Assembly (NCBI GenBank): GCA_958510875.1
Contig: OY294067.1
Coordinates: 150,114,962-150,178,961, forward strand
DNA from: Endomychus coccineus
Lineage: Eukaryota > Arthropoda > Insecta > Coleoptera > Endomychidae
Length of the DNA stretch: 64,000 nt
Reading direction: 5' to 3'
This document shows, one piece after another, positions 44,691-54,779 of this stretch. Under the pieces are notes generated by a model. It saw only the letters and a list, made by a program, of their open reading frames with translations. It did no database searches and had not been told where the DNA came from. The translations under genes were made by a program, and so were the position numbers. Every line of letters starts with the position of its first letter. Position 1 is the stretch's first letter.

Positions 44691-45061
44691 TCAACCGAAA
44701 CATATCATAACCTGATAGTATGATTCAGTGTCCGAGTAATCATCAGTGAGCCATGACTCAACAATAACAACTATACTGTAGTGAGAACACAGGACCGCAT
44801 TTCGAAATTCTGCAATGTTAGTTCTCATCTCACTAGCATTGAAGTAATGACAATTTAGATCATCAAACTTCACAAGTAATTTTTTTTTAGTTTCATGAGA
44901 TTACGGGAACTCCATTGTTGTACTTTAAGAGGGCAGATCGTTCTCGCCCTTTTGGATTCCAACTGCCCTAATCCCAAGAAATTATAATGATGAGGTGTAG
45001 AACATGAATTATAATTGACCTCATCCTTCTCATCCTGGACAATTCCTCCTGAAATTTTCAA
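44691..45061 (-). pseudogene. LINE endonuclease N-terminal fragment
   Basis: The minus strand reads ICPLKVQQWSSRNLMKLKKN followed by LNCHYFNASEMRTNIAEFRN and IVVIVESWLTDDYSDTE. This is the start of an AP-like endonuclease of a Jockey/CR1-type LINE (family pattern: N-ARSLRNK...TETWL). Nothing downstream survives. Confidence 0.7.
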
Positions 45062-45165
45062 AACGATGTTTCAGAAGAGTGAACAAAAATGTTCGTCAAA
45101 GATCACTGCGTAAGGTTCTCGAAAAAAATTAAATTAAGATTACACGTATTAATCTTTCATACATT

Positions 45166-45206
45166 TACTTAACATGTTTTGTTGCACAGCAACATCGTCA
45201 GAAGTA
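45166..45206 (-). ncRNA. Hammerhead ribozyme motif, PLE-like repeat family 4
   Basis: The minus strand gives stem I TACTT/AAGTA (5 bp), core CTGACGA, stem II TGTTGC-TGT-GCAACA (6 bp, perfect), then AAAC where GAAAC is required, and the short ACAUGU stem III. Only the G12-equivalent base is missing. The relative at 3932-3973 keeps GAAAC. Confidence 0.6.
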
Positions 45207-48200
45207 TTTTTGACACAGTCTTAGGAATACTTGTTTCCAATTCTTTCGAAAACCTTTCCGCCAATTTCATCAAATGCTTGTCATATAGTTTGTATCTGAT
45301 CAAAATGCACCATGGCATGATAAAAGAGCCTCTATTCTGTATATCTCAAAGTGTACCCTTCTTTGTGAGTGGATAAATACCACTCTGTAGTTATACTTTT
45401 TCTTTATGATTCTAGTGAGATGGCATCGACATTCAGAGGAGCCACCAAGCAACCCCAACCGCTTCAAACTTTTCTGGATTCTGTGTAGCACAGTGAACAA
45501 GCATGGCATTCTGTCACATTATGTGACAAATCAATAGTTCATTCGGTTCTTTGTAACAACCAGAATGATATCCAATGTTTATGATTGATTCACGAAACAA
45601 TGCAATGTTGCCATTGAAAATTCGTCAACTTTCAATATGATGAAGGATCAACACACTTCAGTTTCGAAGAAAACCCCCGATTCTTGACATAAATTATAGA
45701 ATGTTTGGAGTTTTATTTTTTTTGAATTGAGATACATTTTGATCTTTCACTATTGTTTACCTGAACAGAACGATGCTTTTCTGCTTCCACACTTACCTAC
45801 CTACAATGGGTTTCACATTGTGATAAGCAACTTATAAACTACGACTTCTAACCACCCATAGTTAGAAATATATATACAGGTAGAAACCGATGTAGTGAGA
45901 TTTAATAATTGCAATAAATAATTCTATAGAGTACGCGTGATTTATAGATTTATAATAAGCCGGTTATCGGTAATCATATAGCGATAACTAGATAGACTTT
46001 ATTCGATTGGTTCATTTCACTTGAAGCATTCGAGGTAAGCATGGATAATCTTCTAAAAACGGTACTGGAACTAGAAGAACAGATCAAATGATAGAATGGG
46101 CAGAAAGAGGGCATTCATGTCAGGAAATTGTGAATGATTCATATACTGTCAATGAATAATATCAATTTTCAGATACAGAGGCTATTGACGCTAGTGTTCC
46201 ACCACCAACTTTCTGCTTCATATCAGTAATTTCCGGTCCCGTCTACAGCTTTGGAGATGTTATACACTCCATATTCCTCCCTCATCTAATACCCCTATAT
46301 CATCCAATGAAACAAAAGGAGCGAGACAGAAACAAGCCGACACAACCATTGAAGATCTGGCAACTAATATGCAATGAGGATCTGCTAATCTAGTGAAGTT
46401 TGATGCAATCAAAGCACAACCTGCATTTTCTACAGGGATGCGGATCCCACGATCCCTAATATGATGATCTCTGATACAACTATTCCTACGAAGTCTTCCA
46501 TATTCATGCTCGGAATCACAACCAACAGCATCCTTCCATGGGACAATCAAGTGGGATCCATTGCAAAACCCGCTACACAAAAAGCTTGAATTTCTATTCC
46601 GTGCCGAGAACTATTTATTTTAAAAAGCGCAGATGCGTTCTATCCTGGAGTTTTGTTCACATGTTTGAAGTTCAACTCCTAAATTCTATTCAGAGCTATT
46701 CGTCTGATTGATGATGTCACACTTAAGAATTTATTAACATTTCTATAACACTGTAGAGAGGAGGCGATCTTTTCTACCAAACCTACCATCTTACTAATGA
46801 ACGGTGAAATTGTGGAACCCTTGGCCTAGTAAGGTATTTCCTTATGCCTATCACCTCCAGGCTCTCCAGAGAAGCTCGAATGGATCTCATAACAATCCAT
46901 TGCTGGCTTCGAACATTGTAGATTTTCCTCTCACGTAGTCAAAGTATAGAAGAAAAAACCGAGGTGTGCTCATCTCATGAGCTGGGATTGCTTCTTAAGT
47001 CGTTGATAGCATATTGTTGTTATATCTTATTAACCAATACATAGCATCTAGATGCACCATATTACGTTACAAATGACCTGCTTCACGGGGATATGGGAAT
47101 ACCTAAAATTAGAGATATAATACGGAAATAGACGACAAATAAATACCAAAAAATGGAAACGTATCGAAACTCAACAACTCAATAAGCCAAAAACGGCCAT
47201 TGTACTGAACGCCCAAAATTTGCGATAAAGAAGAAACAAACCGACAAACAAAAAGCGAAAGAGCTTTCAATGAAAACGCAGCGGAAAACGGGCATGACTC
47301 GAATGTATAGAACAAATGAAAGATCATAAGTGAGAAGCTTCATCTAAAGACTCTCGTATACAGCAATTCGTAGAACTCAATTTGTATAGGGTGTACGAGT
47401 AGCCTGAAAAAATTGTGAAGATAACTGTAAGTACGGAGGAAAAAAAATTTAAGTAATGCTTGTGGGAAAACACGATCATCAGTTTGATATGTCTCCTTTC
47501 GATAAATCATAAGCTCGAATTGTGTTATAACGCTGTTGCTCTATAAAAGTTGATTATGAAAAAAATCACAACTTGTTAAATTACCACATGAATGTGGTCA
47601 ATCGTTGAAGTCTCACCTTACCCCCGAATTCCTGGTTGGGCGATATTTCCGGGTGATTTGAAGCTTCCAATCACCTCTTATCATGAAGAGGAACTTTGAC
47701 ACCTCATTTGCACGGCTACTTAGATAAGGCATACGTTTCTACAAAAATATCTTGCGCCCGCGGTTTACAGAAGAATGCGGGTTGTAAAAAATTGTAAATC
47801 CGTCATATTTCAATGCTACTCATACCCTCTAATACAAGGTTATTTTGTTATTGAGTTACAAGGTACAAGTATTTTCTCGTGGAAACATGAATTATTTATT
47901 GCCGGCGAACGGCAGGGGGTTCCAAAGATATTTGCATGTGGTTTACAAGACATGGTATAAATGGAATCGCGGGTTCTCATAGCATCACTCTGGACTAACA
48001 ATGGTCTCTATCAAATTACTCCTACGCTCACAATGGAAGATGTGACTGGCTTTGGCACTCTCACTTATTCTTAAGTCGAGACCTGATCTTTGGAGGCGTA
48101 CTTTACGCGTTTCGGATAAACCGTGTTGAATCATTACTACTGGGAAAGTATTATGCCAGTGATTAACTGTTAGACGTCTCAAAAAACCAAGCAAGCACTG

Positions 48201-48400
48201 AAGGGCTAATCTAGCGGCGATCACGTCCCACGCAAGCGCAGAATATTACCGGTATAGTTTGAGTTATGTTATGATATCATCTATACTTCATGTGTGAAAT
48301 TGAAAGTATTCATGAGTATCTAAAACCTAAACACCTGAACTTGATTGAATAACCAATCATGTTAGTAAAGATCTTATAGAAATATTAACAGATTGTTAGA
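45207..48400. other. Long region without recognised genes
   Basis: It is less AT-rich in places (46200-47000, 47600-48240). Frames such as RTDQMIEWAERGHSCQEIVN (46080-46140, plus) look protein-like but match no family I know. No repeats or RNA motifs were seen. Confidence 0.35.
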
Positions 48401-50900
48401 TAGGTATTTCATTTATTTATTCATTTATTTATTTATTCATTACCAACGAAAAATACATTTCATTTCCACAGTTGAGAGAAAAAAAACAAACACGTATAAT
48501 TATTTTGAAATAAAATTATAAAAAATAACAGTGCTATACTTGTTGTGCACAAACATATACAATATAACTAAAAATTAAATAGAACGAGGAAGTTCAAGAT
48601 TAAAGGAATTACTAGGAAGGGAAGTTGAATCCTCTAGTTTGGTATACTGATTGGCATTTTTCATTATTCGTTTAAGTGGATAGTAAAAAGAATAATTTGT
48701 TGTACAGTAGGGAACAATAAAAATTTGGGTTGAATTCACAGTTTGTCGTGTAAGACGTTTGGGATTGTGAAAGTTAGCTCTAAAGTAAAGTGAGATAACT
48801 TCGCAAGAAATTATATTATTAATAGACTTAAAAAGTAGTTTAAGATCGAAGTGTAATCTTCTCATAGTAAGTGGAACAATGTTAAAAATAGTTTCAAGAA
48901 AGTTATAATGACAGTTTCACTTGTCATAACGTATTCCACTTTTGAAAGCCAAATATCTCAAAAATGTATGCTGGACCTTTTCAATATTGTAGGAATGAAC
49001 GTTATAGTAAGGTCTCTAGACGGTCGAGCAGAAATCAAGATGTGAGAGAAAAGTTTAAAGTTTTCAAAGCATTTATATTTCTGAAATCAACAGTCAATTT
49101 TTTTATAAATTCCAACATCTGAAGAGATTTGCCGATAATATGGTTAATATGAGGAACAAAACTTACAAATGTATCAAAAATCACGCCCAAATCTCTAACA
49201 TTTAATTTACTGTCCAACGATGTACCATCAATTCGATAATTGTAAGTAATGGGACTTCTCAGACGATGAAATCTCATAACATTACACTTTGAAATATTAA
49301 ATTCCATTTTGTTAATAGTGCACCAGTTCGACATGTTATCTGAAGCTTTTTGTATGAATAAACATTGATCTACAGATTTTACTTTGAAAAATATTTTAAG
49401 TCGTCCGCAAATAGTAAGAACTTGATATCACAATAGAAAACATACTTGATATCATTAATAAAAAGTGAAAAAAGTATTGAACCAAGATGTGAGCCCTGAG
49501 GAACTCCAGAGTGGACATTTATTACCTTGGAGTAGTTATTTTTTATTCGAACTATTTGCGAACGATTGGAAAGATAGCTCTTGATCCAAGAAAGTATTGG
49601 GCCGTCTATGCCAAGTGATAAAAGCTTAGAAAGAAGTATAGAATGACTTACCCTATCGAATGCCTTGGAAAAATCAGTATAAATAGCATCTACCTGATAC
49701 CCATCCTCCAAAACATCGACAATGTAATTCATGTATACTGACAACTTAGTTTCAACTGAGCGACCACTTACGAAGTCATGTTGTTCAACCATAATATGAT
49801 GTCTTAAACTAGCAGTGAGTTGATCAGTTACTATACTTTCAAATACTTTCGGAATCGATGACAGAATAAAGATTGGGCGGTAATTTTTTATATTCACACT
49901 GTCACCAGATTTGAATAGGGTGTAACAAAACTAGTTTTCCAAATATCAGCAAATTTACCTTCGACGAGGGATCTATTAAAAATTTTATGTAATGGTCTGG
50001 AGAGTACAAATGAACAAGTTTTGAGAAGAATAGGTGGAACGCCATGATGACCTGGACTGGTTTCACTTTTGAGAGAATTTAACTTGTTCCATATATCACT
50101 AATTGAAATTTAGAATGAATTTGCAGTAATGTGAACTACGTTATTTGTGGTGTCATCCGAAGCAGGTTCATCATCCACTTCAAATACAGAAGAAAAATTT
50201 TCAGCGAATGCGTCAGCAATATCCTGACCATTATTATGGATTGTATTATTATAAGACAACAAGTTAGGATATTCATTAGAATTCCTTTTACTATAGACAA
50301 AGCTCCAAAAACTTTTAGGATTTAATGAGATACTGGTTTCAATTTTCCTAATATAATTGGAATAATCTGTATATTCCATACGACCACATTCCGATCTTAA
50401 ACTAGAAAAGATATGACAGTCAGCTTTAGATCCGGAAATTTTGAATTTTTTGTGTGCTTCTTTTTCTAAAAATATATTTTTCTTCAATTCATGAGAATAC
50501 ATAGCTGCAGGAGGTATGTAAACAGCACCAATCACCAACTGATTGGTACCTGAACTAACAAGAACTTGAAGCTGTTCAAGATCATTAACACAAGAAACTT
50601 GCTTACTATGCAGATGTTTTTTTACTCCAACTAAAACTCCTCCAAATCTCTCAGCACTACTTGAGTTCAGTAAACGATCACAACCGGAAAATGTTGAATT
50701 CATATAGATTTAGATCAAGTGTAGAAAGGGACGTGTTCGATTCACTTTCCGTGAATACTATTATGTCATATAAGTTCAGAGACACTGCATTTCGAAGAAG
50801 ACTTAGTTTTGTTCGGAGACCATTGACATCTTGGTAGTAGACAGAAAGGGAGCTTATTAGTTTTAGTTTTTTGGAGACTGCTTTTTGCGATTCACTATCT
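48401..50900 (-). mobile_element. Jockey/CR1-like LINE, decayed
   Basis: The 3' end is a simple (attt/attc)n tail at ~48412-48440. Endonuclease and RT follow on the minus strand up to ~50890. It is related to, but distinct from, the LINEs at 32.4-34.5 and 54.8-56.8 kb. Confidence 0.8.
49035..50890 (-). pseudogene. LINE endonuclease/reverse transcriptase
   Basis: The endonuclease start is near 50890 (LSVYYQDVNGLRTKLSLLRN). A frameshift leads into 50703-50110 (SAERFGGVLVGVKK, QLVIGAVYIPPAAMY). This frame jumps to the linker (FKISGSKADCHIF, SFWSFVYSKRNSNEYP), so ~200 endonuclease residues are deleted in frame. RT at 49897-49379 has YRPIFILSSIPKVFE, IYTDFSKAFDRVSH, GVPQGSHLGSILFSLFINDI and FLLFADDLKYFSK. 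The thumb at 49334-49035 has KCNVMRFHRLRSP and NVRDLGVIFDT. Confidence 0.88.
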
Positions 50901-50969
50901 TGGGGTTTCCATTTATATGTCGAATAGATAAGTTCAGAGTTGGATCAGCTTTTTTGCGATTTTCAAGTT

Positions 50970-51010
50970 CCAATTTTTTTTATTATTATATTATTATTAT
51001 TATTATTATT
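50970..51010 (+). repeat. (ATT)n microsatellite
   Basis: Tandem tta/att units next to the 5' end of the LINE. Confidence 0.9.
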
Positions 51011-51691
51011 AATTTCATATATTAATGCTAGGTGACTAGGTGATAAATGATTTGATAAGTTTACTGTAACCGTAATGTACTTCTTACGCTACCATTGAAC
51101 TATATATCCTTTACAATTAACACTAAGTAGCTTGCAGGATTATTATTATTTACTACGTGTGTGTATCTATGTGTGATATATCTTCGATATTACAGGACCT
51201 CATATACCTCATTAAAGATTCGGTTTGGAATCAAGTATTGTGGATCAAATCCACTTCAGTGCAGTAACACAAACGTTAAATAACTAAATTCCAAATACTC
51301 GAGCCATATTTCGTTAAAATTGAAGTGGCCAACGCTGAATACATCCATCAATCTGTCAACTTGCGTTCACGCATGAGAACACCGTTCTCCCAGTAGATAT
51401 CACCACACTATAACATAACGTAGGAACGTGATCAATAGAGAAGTCTTCTATTACATAGGCCTCTACCTTCTAAAAGTCCATTATCATCACTCCCCCAGAT
51501 ATTGGCATGATTAAAACGAGAGTTTTGATTTTATTCTGAATTATAACATTAACTAAATAATAATTCCTCTCAAGAGACCTGCGAATAAGAGACTCATACA
51601 AATTAATTTACTTTCTGAACAAGCACCATGAACTCTTCGCATTATTTTGTGGTTTGCGTTACGTGTTAATATTTATGAGAATTTCACCTAC
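51011..51691. other. Unassigned AT-rich sequence
   Basis: Nothing recognised between the microsatellite and the PLE-1d target duplication. Confidence 0.5.
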
Positions 51692-51704
51692 ATTTAATTC
51701 TAAG

Positions 51705-52113
51705 ACAAAATTCTCGGGAAATAGGTCACATTAACACATATATTTTCATTTTTACCCTCGTCTTTACGTACGTTTCGGTCTCACGACCATCATCAGAAGA
51801 CTTATTATACAATAACCTGATTACTTAGAAATACTATAATAACACAAAGCGTCCTTATCGCACAAATTTCGTTTAAATGCCAACGTCGCGAAACGAACGG
51901 AAACATGAAAACGGAACTATAACACAGCAATGTTGCAGCGTAAAAATTAAAAATCCACTATTAAGTAGAATCATCAATAAATACGAACACATTTCATAAA
52001 TGTCTGCGAGAGACTAACAGACAAAGAGTTCTATCCTCTTTGCTAACAGACGAGACCATCTCAAGTGTTCATTTAAGCGCCAGATGTCATAATTTATTAG
52101 GTGATAAAAGAAG
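51705..52113 (-). repeat. PLE-1d left terminal repeat (inverted)
   Basis: Inverted complement of 54024-54432. It lies antisense to the RT and supplies the first 25 codons of the open frame. Confidence 0.93.
51760..51801 (-). ncRNA. Hammerhead ribozyme, PLE-1d left repeat
   Basis: Intact 42-nt motif (GTCTT, CTGATGA, GGTC-GTGA-GACC, GAAAC, GTAC, GTA, AAGAC) on the strand opposite to the PLE-1d gene. It would therefore cleave antisense transcripts. Confidence 0.87.
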
Positions 52114-53935
52114 ATTCAGGAATAAAAATTTAGAAGAAAAGAATGAAATTAGAAACAAAATTTGTAACATCTTGACAAACAAGAAGAACAAACAGAAAGC
52201 AGAAGTAGGTACTGCAAAGAATCGTCTTAACTATCATACAAAAATAACAAAAGAGTTCTTAAATGCTAACCCTGAAGTTTTAGTTTTGAACGCGGATAAA
52301 TGTAATAAAACCGTCATAATGCATAGAAATGACTATGAAAAGAAAATAGAAAACCTTTTAAATGATGAAACAACTTATAAAAAATTAAAATCTGATCCTA
52401 CTTTATCAATACAAAATAACATGAATAAATTGATAAATAATTGGCACAAAAATAAGATAATCCCTATTGAATTGAAAAATAAATTAATTTGCCATAATGG
52501 GCTAGCACCTTATATCTATGGGCTTCCAAAACTACATAAAATTGATATACCTCTAAGACCCATTATTAGTAATATAGGAGCGCCTACTTACAATTTATCA
52601 AAATTTTTATCAAAATCGATCAATAATATAACAGGAAATAATGAATTTTATGAGAAAGACTCATGGCATTTTAATGAATTTATAAAAAATCAATCCGTAC
52701 CCGTAAACCATCAACTAATTTCCTTAGACGTTGTTTCTTTATTCACAAATATACCAGTCGATTTGGCATTGAATAGCATCAAAAAACGTTGGGCAGAGAT
52801 TAAAAACCACACACCTCTAGATCAATCGGAATTTATAAATGCTGTGAAGATTTGTTTAGAATGCACTTATTTTCAGTACGGTGAACAATATTTTGGACAA
52901 ATATTCGGCACAGCAATGGGATCTCCTATTTCTGCTACCATTGCTAACCTCGTTATGGAATGCCTGGAGGAATCTGTTATAAGTTCATTAGATTTTCGGC
53001 CCGTATTTTTTAAACGGTATGTAGATGATTGCCTTATGTGTGTTCCCAATGACAAAATTCAGTACGTGATTAATAAATTTAACAATTTCCACTGTAAATT
53101 TCAATTTACCTGTGAAATAGAAGTTAACAAAAACATAAATTTCTTAGATATGAACATTAGGCATGATGCAGATGGAGAAATAAAAACTTCGTGGTTTACT
53201 AAAGAAGTTTGGTCTCAACGCTATCTTCACTTCAATTCCGTTGCACCAACTTGTTATAAAAAAAGCGTCATAAACAGTCTTACAGACCGCGCGGTTAAAT
53301 TGTCCCACCCAGAGGACCGTCCCAAAAATCTAAAAATTGTTCGTAATACACTGGAATTGAATGGCTACCCAAAAACTTTTTTCAATCCTATTATTAAAGA
53401 GAGAATAAACAAAATTTATAATGGATCGTCATATAAAAATAACGTAAAAGGTAATTCAGACAATTATATAACTTTACCATACATTCCGGAGACCTCAGAA
53501 AAAATTAAGAAATGTTTGAAAAAGTATGATATAAACGTAGCGCATAAACCTACTAACTGTGTTGGGAAATATTTCTCAAATCTAAAACCTGTAATTCCTA
53601 AAGATAAACAAACCCACACAGTATACAAATTAAATTGTTTAGATTGTGATGGGACCTATACTGGTATCTCTAAACAATATTTACAAAAAAGAATGTATGG
53701 CCATAAGTATAGCACAAGAAACAAAAACTTAGAAAATTCCACCGCGCTTGCTAAACATTGCTTTGATTATAACCATCAATTTGATTACAAGAATGTTAAT
53801 ATTTTAACTAAGGAAACCAATTATTATAAAAGATCTATTCTGGAGATGATTCATATAAAACGTGACTCCAAGTCTGTTAATCATAGGAGTGACGTTCAAA
53901 CACTAAGTCATATTTATACTAATTTAATTAATTAA
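52040..53935 (+). CDS. PLE-1d reverse transcriptase + GIY-YIG endonuclease (5'-truncated)
   Basis: One uninterrupted 631-codon frame. Residues 1-25 (MLTDETISSVHLSARCHNLL) come from the antisense terminal repeat. PLE protein begins at ~52114 (FRNKNLEEKNEIRNK), so roughly 190 N-terminal residues of the full protein are absent. RT has NADKCNKTVIMHRND, LPKLHKIDIPLRPIIS, motif A QLISLDVVSLFTNIPV, motif B GTAMGSPISATIANL and the catalytic FKRYVDDCLMCV (residues ~325-336). The connector (NIPETSEKIKKCL-like) leads to the GIY-YIG domain (VYKLNCLDCDGTYTGISKQY, RMYGHKYS, ALAKHCFDYNHQFDY, YYKRSILEMIHI). It could encode active catalytic domains. Whether the truncated protein works is unknown. Confidence 0.95.
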   Translation: MLTDETISSVHLSARCHNLLGDKRRFRNKNLEEKNEIRNKICNILTNKKNKQKAEVGTAKNRLNYHTKITKEFLNANPEVLVLNADKCNKTVIMHRNDYEKKIENLLNDETTYKKLKSDPTLSIQNNMNKLINNWHKNKIIPIELKNKLICHNGLAPYIYGLPKLHKIDIPLRPIISNIGAPTYNLSKFLSKSINNITGNNEFYEKDSWHFNEFIKNQSVPVNHQLISLDVVSLFTNIPVDLALNSIKKRWAEIKNHTPLDQSEFINAVKICLECTYFQYGEQYFGQIFGTAMGSPISATIANLVMECLEESVISSLDFRPVFFKRYVDDCLMCVPNDKIQYVINKFNNFHCKFQFTCEIEVNKNINFLDMNIRHDADGEIKTSWFTKEVWSQRYLHFNSVAPTCYKKSVINSLTDRAVKLSHPEDRPKNLKIVRNTLELNGYPKTFFNPIIKERINKIYNGSSYKNNVKGNSDNYITLPYIPETSEKIKKCLKKYDINVAHKPTNCVGKYFSNLKPVIPKDKQTHTVYKLNCLDCDGTYTGISKQYLQKRMYGHKYSTRNKNLENSTALAKHCFDYNHQFDYKNVNILTKETNYYKRSILEMIHIKRDSKSVNHRSDVQTLSHIYTNLIN

Positions 53936-54023
53936 TATTCTTGCAAATTCCTACTTACGTCCTTATAATGTAAAAGTTTACTTTAGGTAGAATTGTCTAA
54001 AGTATTTCTCAGAGGCCAGAGAC

Positions 54024-54432
54024 CTTCTTTTATCACCTAATAAATTATGACATCTGGCGCTTAAATGAACACTTGAGATGGTCTCGTCTGTTAGCAAAGA
54101 GGATAAAACTCTTTGTCTGTTAGTCTCTCGCAGACATTTATGAAATGTGTTCGTATTTATTGATGATTCTACTTAATAGTGGATTTTTAATTTTTACGCT
54201 GCAACATTGCTGTGTTATAGTTCCGTTTTCATGTTTCCGTTCGTTTCGCGACGTTGGCATTTAAACGAAATTTGTGCGATAAGGACGCTTTGTGTTATTA
54301 TAGTATTTCTAAGTAATCAGGTTATTGTATAATAAGTCTTCTGATGATGGTCGTGAGACCGAAACGTACGTGAAGACGAGGGTAAAAATAAAAATATATG
54401 TGTTAATGTGACCTATTTCCCGAGAATTTTGT
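54024..54432 (+). repeat. PLE-1d right terminal repeat
   Basis: In the sense orientation relative to the RT. Partner of 51705-52113. Confidence 0.93.
54336..54377 (+). ncRNA. Hammerhead ribozyme with G at the cleavage position, PLE-1d right repeat
   Basis: Core, stems and GAAAC are intact, but the cleavage triplet is GTG instead of GTA. In hammerheads the nucleotide 5' to the scissile bond (position 17) must not be G, so this copy is predicted not to cleave. Confidence 0.85.
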
Positions 54433-54582
54433 ATTAATTCATACGTGGGTCAAGAATCTTTATTATATTTAATTCTAAGAGTATATATCAAATTTTTCAA
54501 ATTATGGAGATAGCTTAGACTATTTAACATATGATTATTATGATGAATAAACGTGAAAATTGTACCATACATGGGGATAGAA

Positions 54583-54643
54583 CCCAGGTCCGTGAAGGCC
54601 TAGTCCAATATGTTAACCTAATTAGGTCCCGCCACCTAAGAAT
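54583..54643 (-). ncRNA. tRNA-derived sequence or SINE head
   Basis: The minus strand has an A-box-like TAGGTTAACATATTGG and a B-box GGTTCTATCCC about 31 nt apart, with ACTAGGCCTTCACGGACCTG between. This fits a decayed tRNA or the 5' head of a tRNA-derived SINE. No CCA, intact acceptor stem or poly-A tail was recognised. Confidence 0.45.
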
Positions 54644-54779
54644 TCATAAAAAAAGTGGGATATTCAAACTTTCTTCTCGCGTGTATACGCATCGATCTGA
54701 ATAATCCCACTACATTTTGTTTCAAGCTTCTACACGAAAAAGTTACTCACGTATACCCTCACATATGAAATATAATGAT

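Larger units (their letters stand above)
51706..54466 (+). mobile_element. PLE-1d: young Penelope-like insertion with inverted terminal repeats
   Basis: It is flanked by the 14-bp duplication ATTTAATTCTAAGA (51692-51705 and 54467-54480). Terminal repeats 51705-52113 and 54024-54432 are inverted and differ at only about three of 409 positions by eye. The right one continues with the usual PLE-1 tail (gggtcaagaatctttatta). The coding region is 5'-truncated but open through RT and nuclease. The near-identical arms and open frame make it the youngest element in the window. Confidence 0.93.
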
